From Acidobacteriota bacterium (GTDB taxonomy: Bacteria > Acidobacteriota > Terriglobia > Bryobacterales > Bryobacteraceae): 33,854 nucleotides of DNA. Position 1 is the stretch's first letter. Every line of letters starts with the position of its first letter. The stretch covers positions 1-33,854 of the forward strand of contig VFZX01000037.1 in the NCBI GenBank assembly GCA_016871015.1. The letters run 5' to 3'. Below the pieces are notes generated by a model that saw only the letters and a program-made list of their open reading frames with translations, was not told the DNA's origin and searched no databases. This document shows, in pieces, positions 33,801 through 33,854 of the stretch. Made by a program: the position numbers and the translations under genes.

Positions 33801-33806
33801 TGGACT

Positions 33807-33854
33807 GTGGAGGACTACCCGCGAACCATCCAGGAGTTCGAGGAGCGGTTTTCG
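33807..33854 (+). CDS. IS1595-type transposase, 5' end only
   Basis: The first 16 codons of a gene cut by the window edge. The GTG is preceded in frame by a TAG stop at 33795-33797, so no earlier ATG, GTG or TTG is available. The product begins VEDYPRTIQEFEERFS, which matches the characteristic YPRT-x-x-EFEERF opening of IS1595/ISXO2-family transposases, normally followed by a zinc-ribbon and a DDE-type domain. Only the N-terminal motif can be seen, so the family call is good but not certain and completeness is unknown. It lies 138 nt after the last receptor gene. Confidence 0.72.
   Translation, partial: MEDYPRTIQEFEERFS

Noticed and set aside
1-33854. CRISPR array, rRNA operon or prophage genes
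   Set aside because: I saw no regularly spaced repeats, no rRNA-like sequence and no phage structural or integrase genes in the window.

Overview
The window looks like a chromosomal segment of an Acidobacteriota bacterium, most likely of the Solibacter/Bryobacter type. The DNA is GC-rich. There are three very large Oar-like TonB-dependent receptors with an N-terminal carboxypeptidase-regulatory-like domain. There is also a DUF1549/DUF1553 (PSD1) plus DUF1501 gene pair, a DUF1080 protein and a sulfatase. lpxC shows a lipid A-containing outer membrane. The taxonomic call is an inference from gene content; no rRNA gene is present.

Layout. (1) 156-3969, minus strand: an envelope-lipid block, lpxC -> CDP-alcohol phosphatidyltransferase (pgsA-like) -> bPH-like membrane protein -> MsbA/YheI-type ABC exporter half. 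(2) 4107-10918: a polymer-use/exported-protein block. A DUF1080 protein is convergent with a sulfatase. Divergent from the sulfatase is a tight plus-strand operon, DJ-1/PfpI -> PSD1 cytochrome-type protein -> Tat-exported DUF1501 protein. (3) 11129-14445: Oar-like receptor broken by one frameshift. (4) 14442-20678, minus strand: nadE -> YncE-propeller/phosphoesterase -> GH57, with genes overlapping or 4 nt apart. (5) 20730-22349: Gfo/Idh/MocA oxidoreductase convergent with a PPOX-class flavoprotein. (6) 22376-24246: a two-gene cassette, an OLD/RecF-like AAA ATPase coupled by a GTGA overlap to a DUF4276/TOPRIM-like protein that carries two compensating frameshifts, ending just before tRNA-Ser(GGA). 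This is the best candidate for a defence-type system. (7) 24258-29762, minus strand: htpX -> RlmI-like methyltransferase -> intact Oar-like receptor. (8) 29857-30288: hsp20 with a near-consensus promoter, a long leader, a symmetric element and a terminator. (9) 30465-33668: a third, intact Oar-like receptor. (10) 33807 to the right edge: the first 16 codons of an IS1595-type transposase.

Two window-wide patterns stand out. Several genes without a Shine-Dalgarno sequence have a sigma70-like -10 box ending only 6-10 nt before the start codon (sulfatase, DUF1080, PPOX, receptor at 30465, transposase), which suggests leaderless or near-leaderless mRNAs. There are also three single-base frame breaks in otherwise well-conserved genes; read-level data are needed to separate real decay from assembly error. 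No gene-free stretch exceeds 300 bases.
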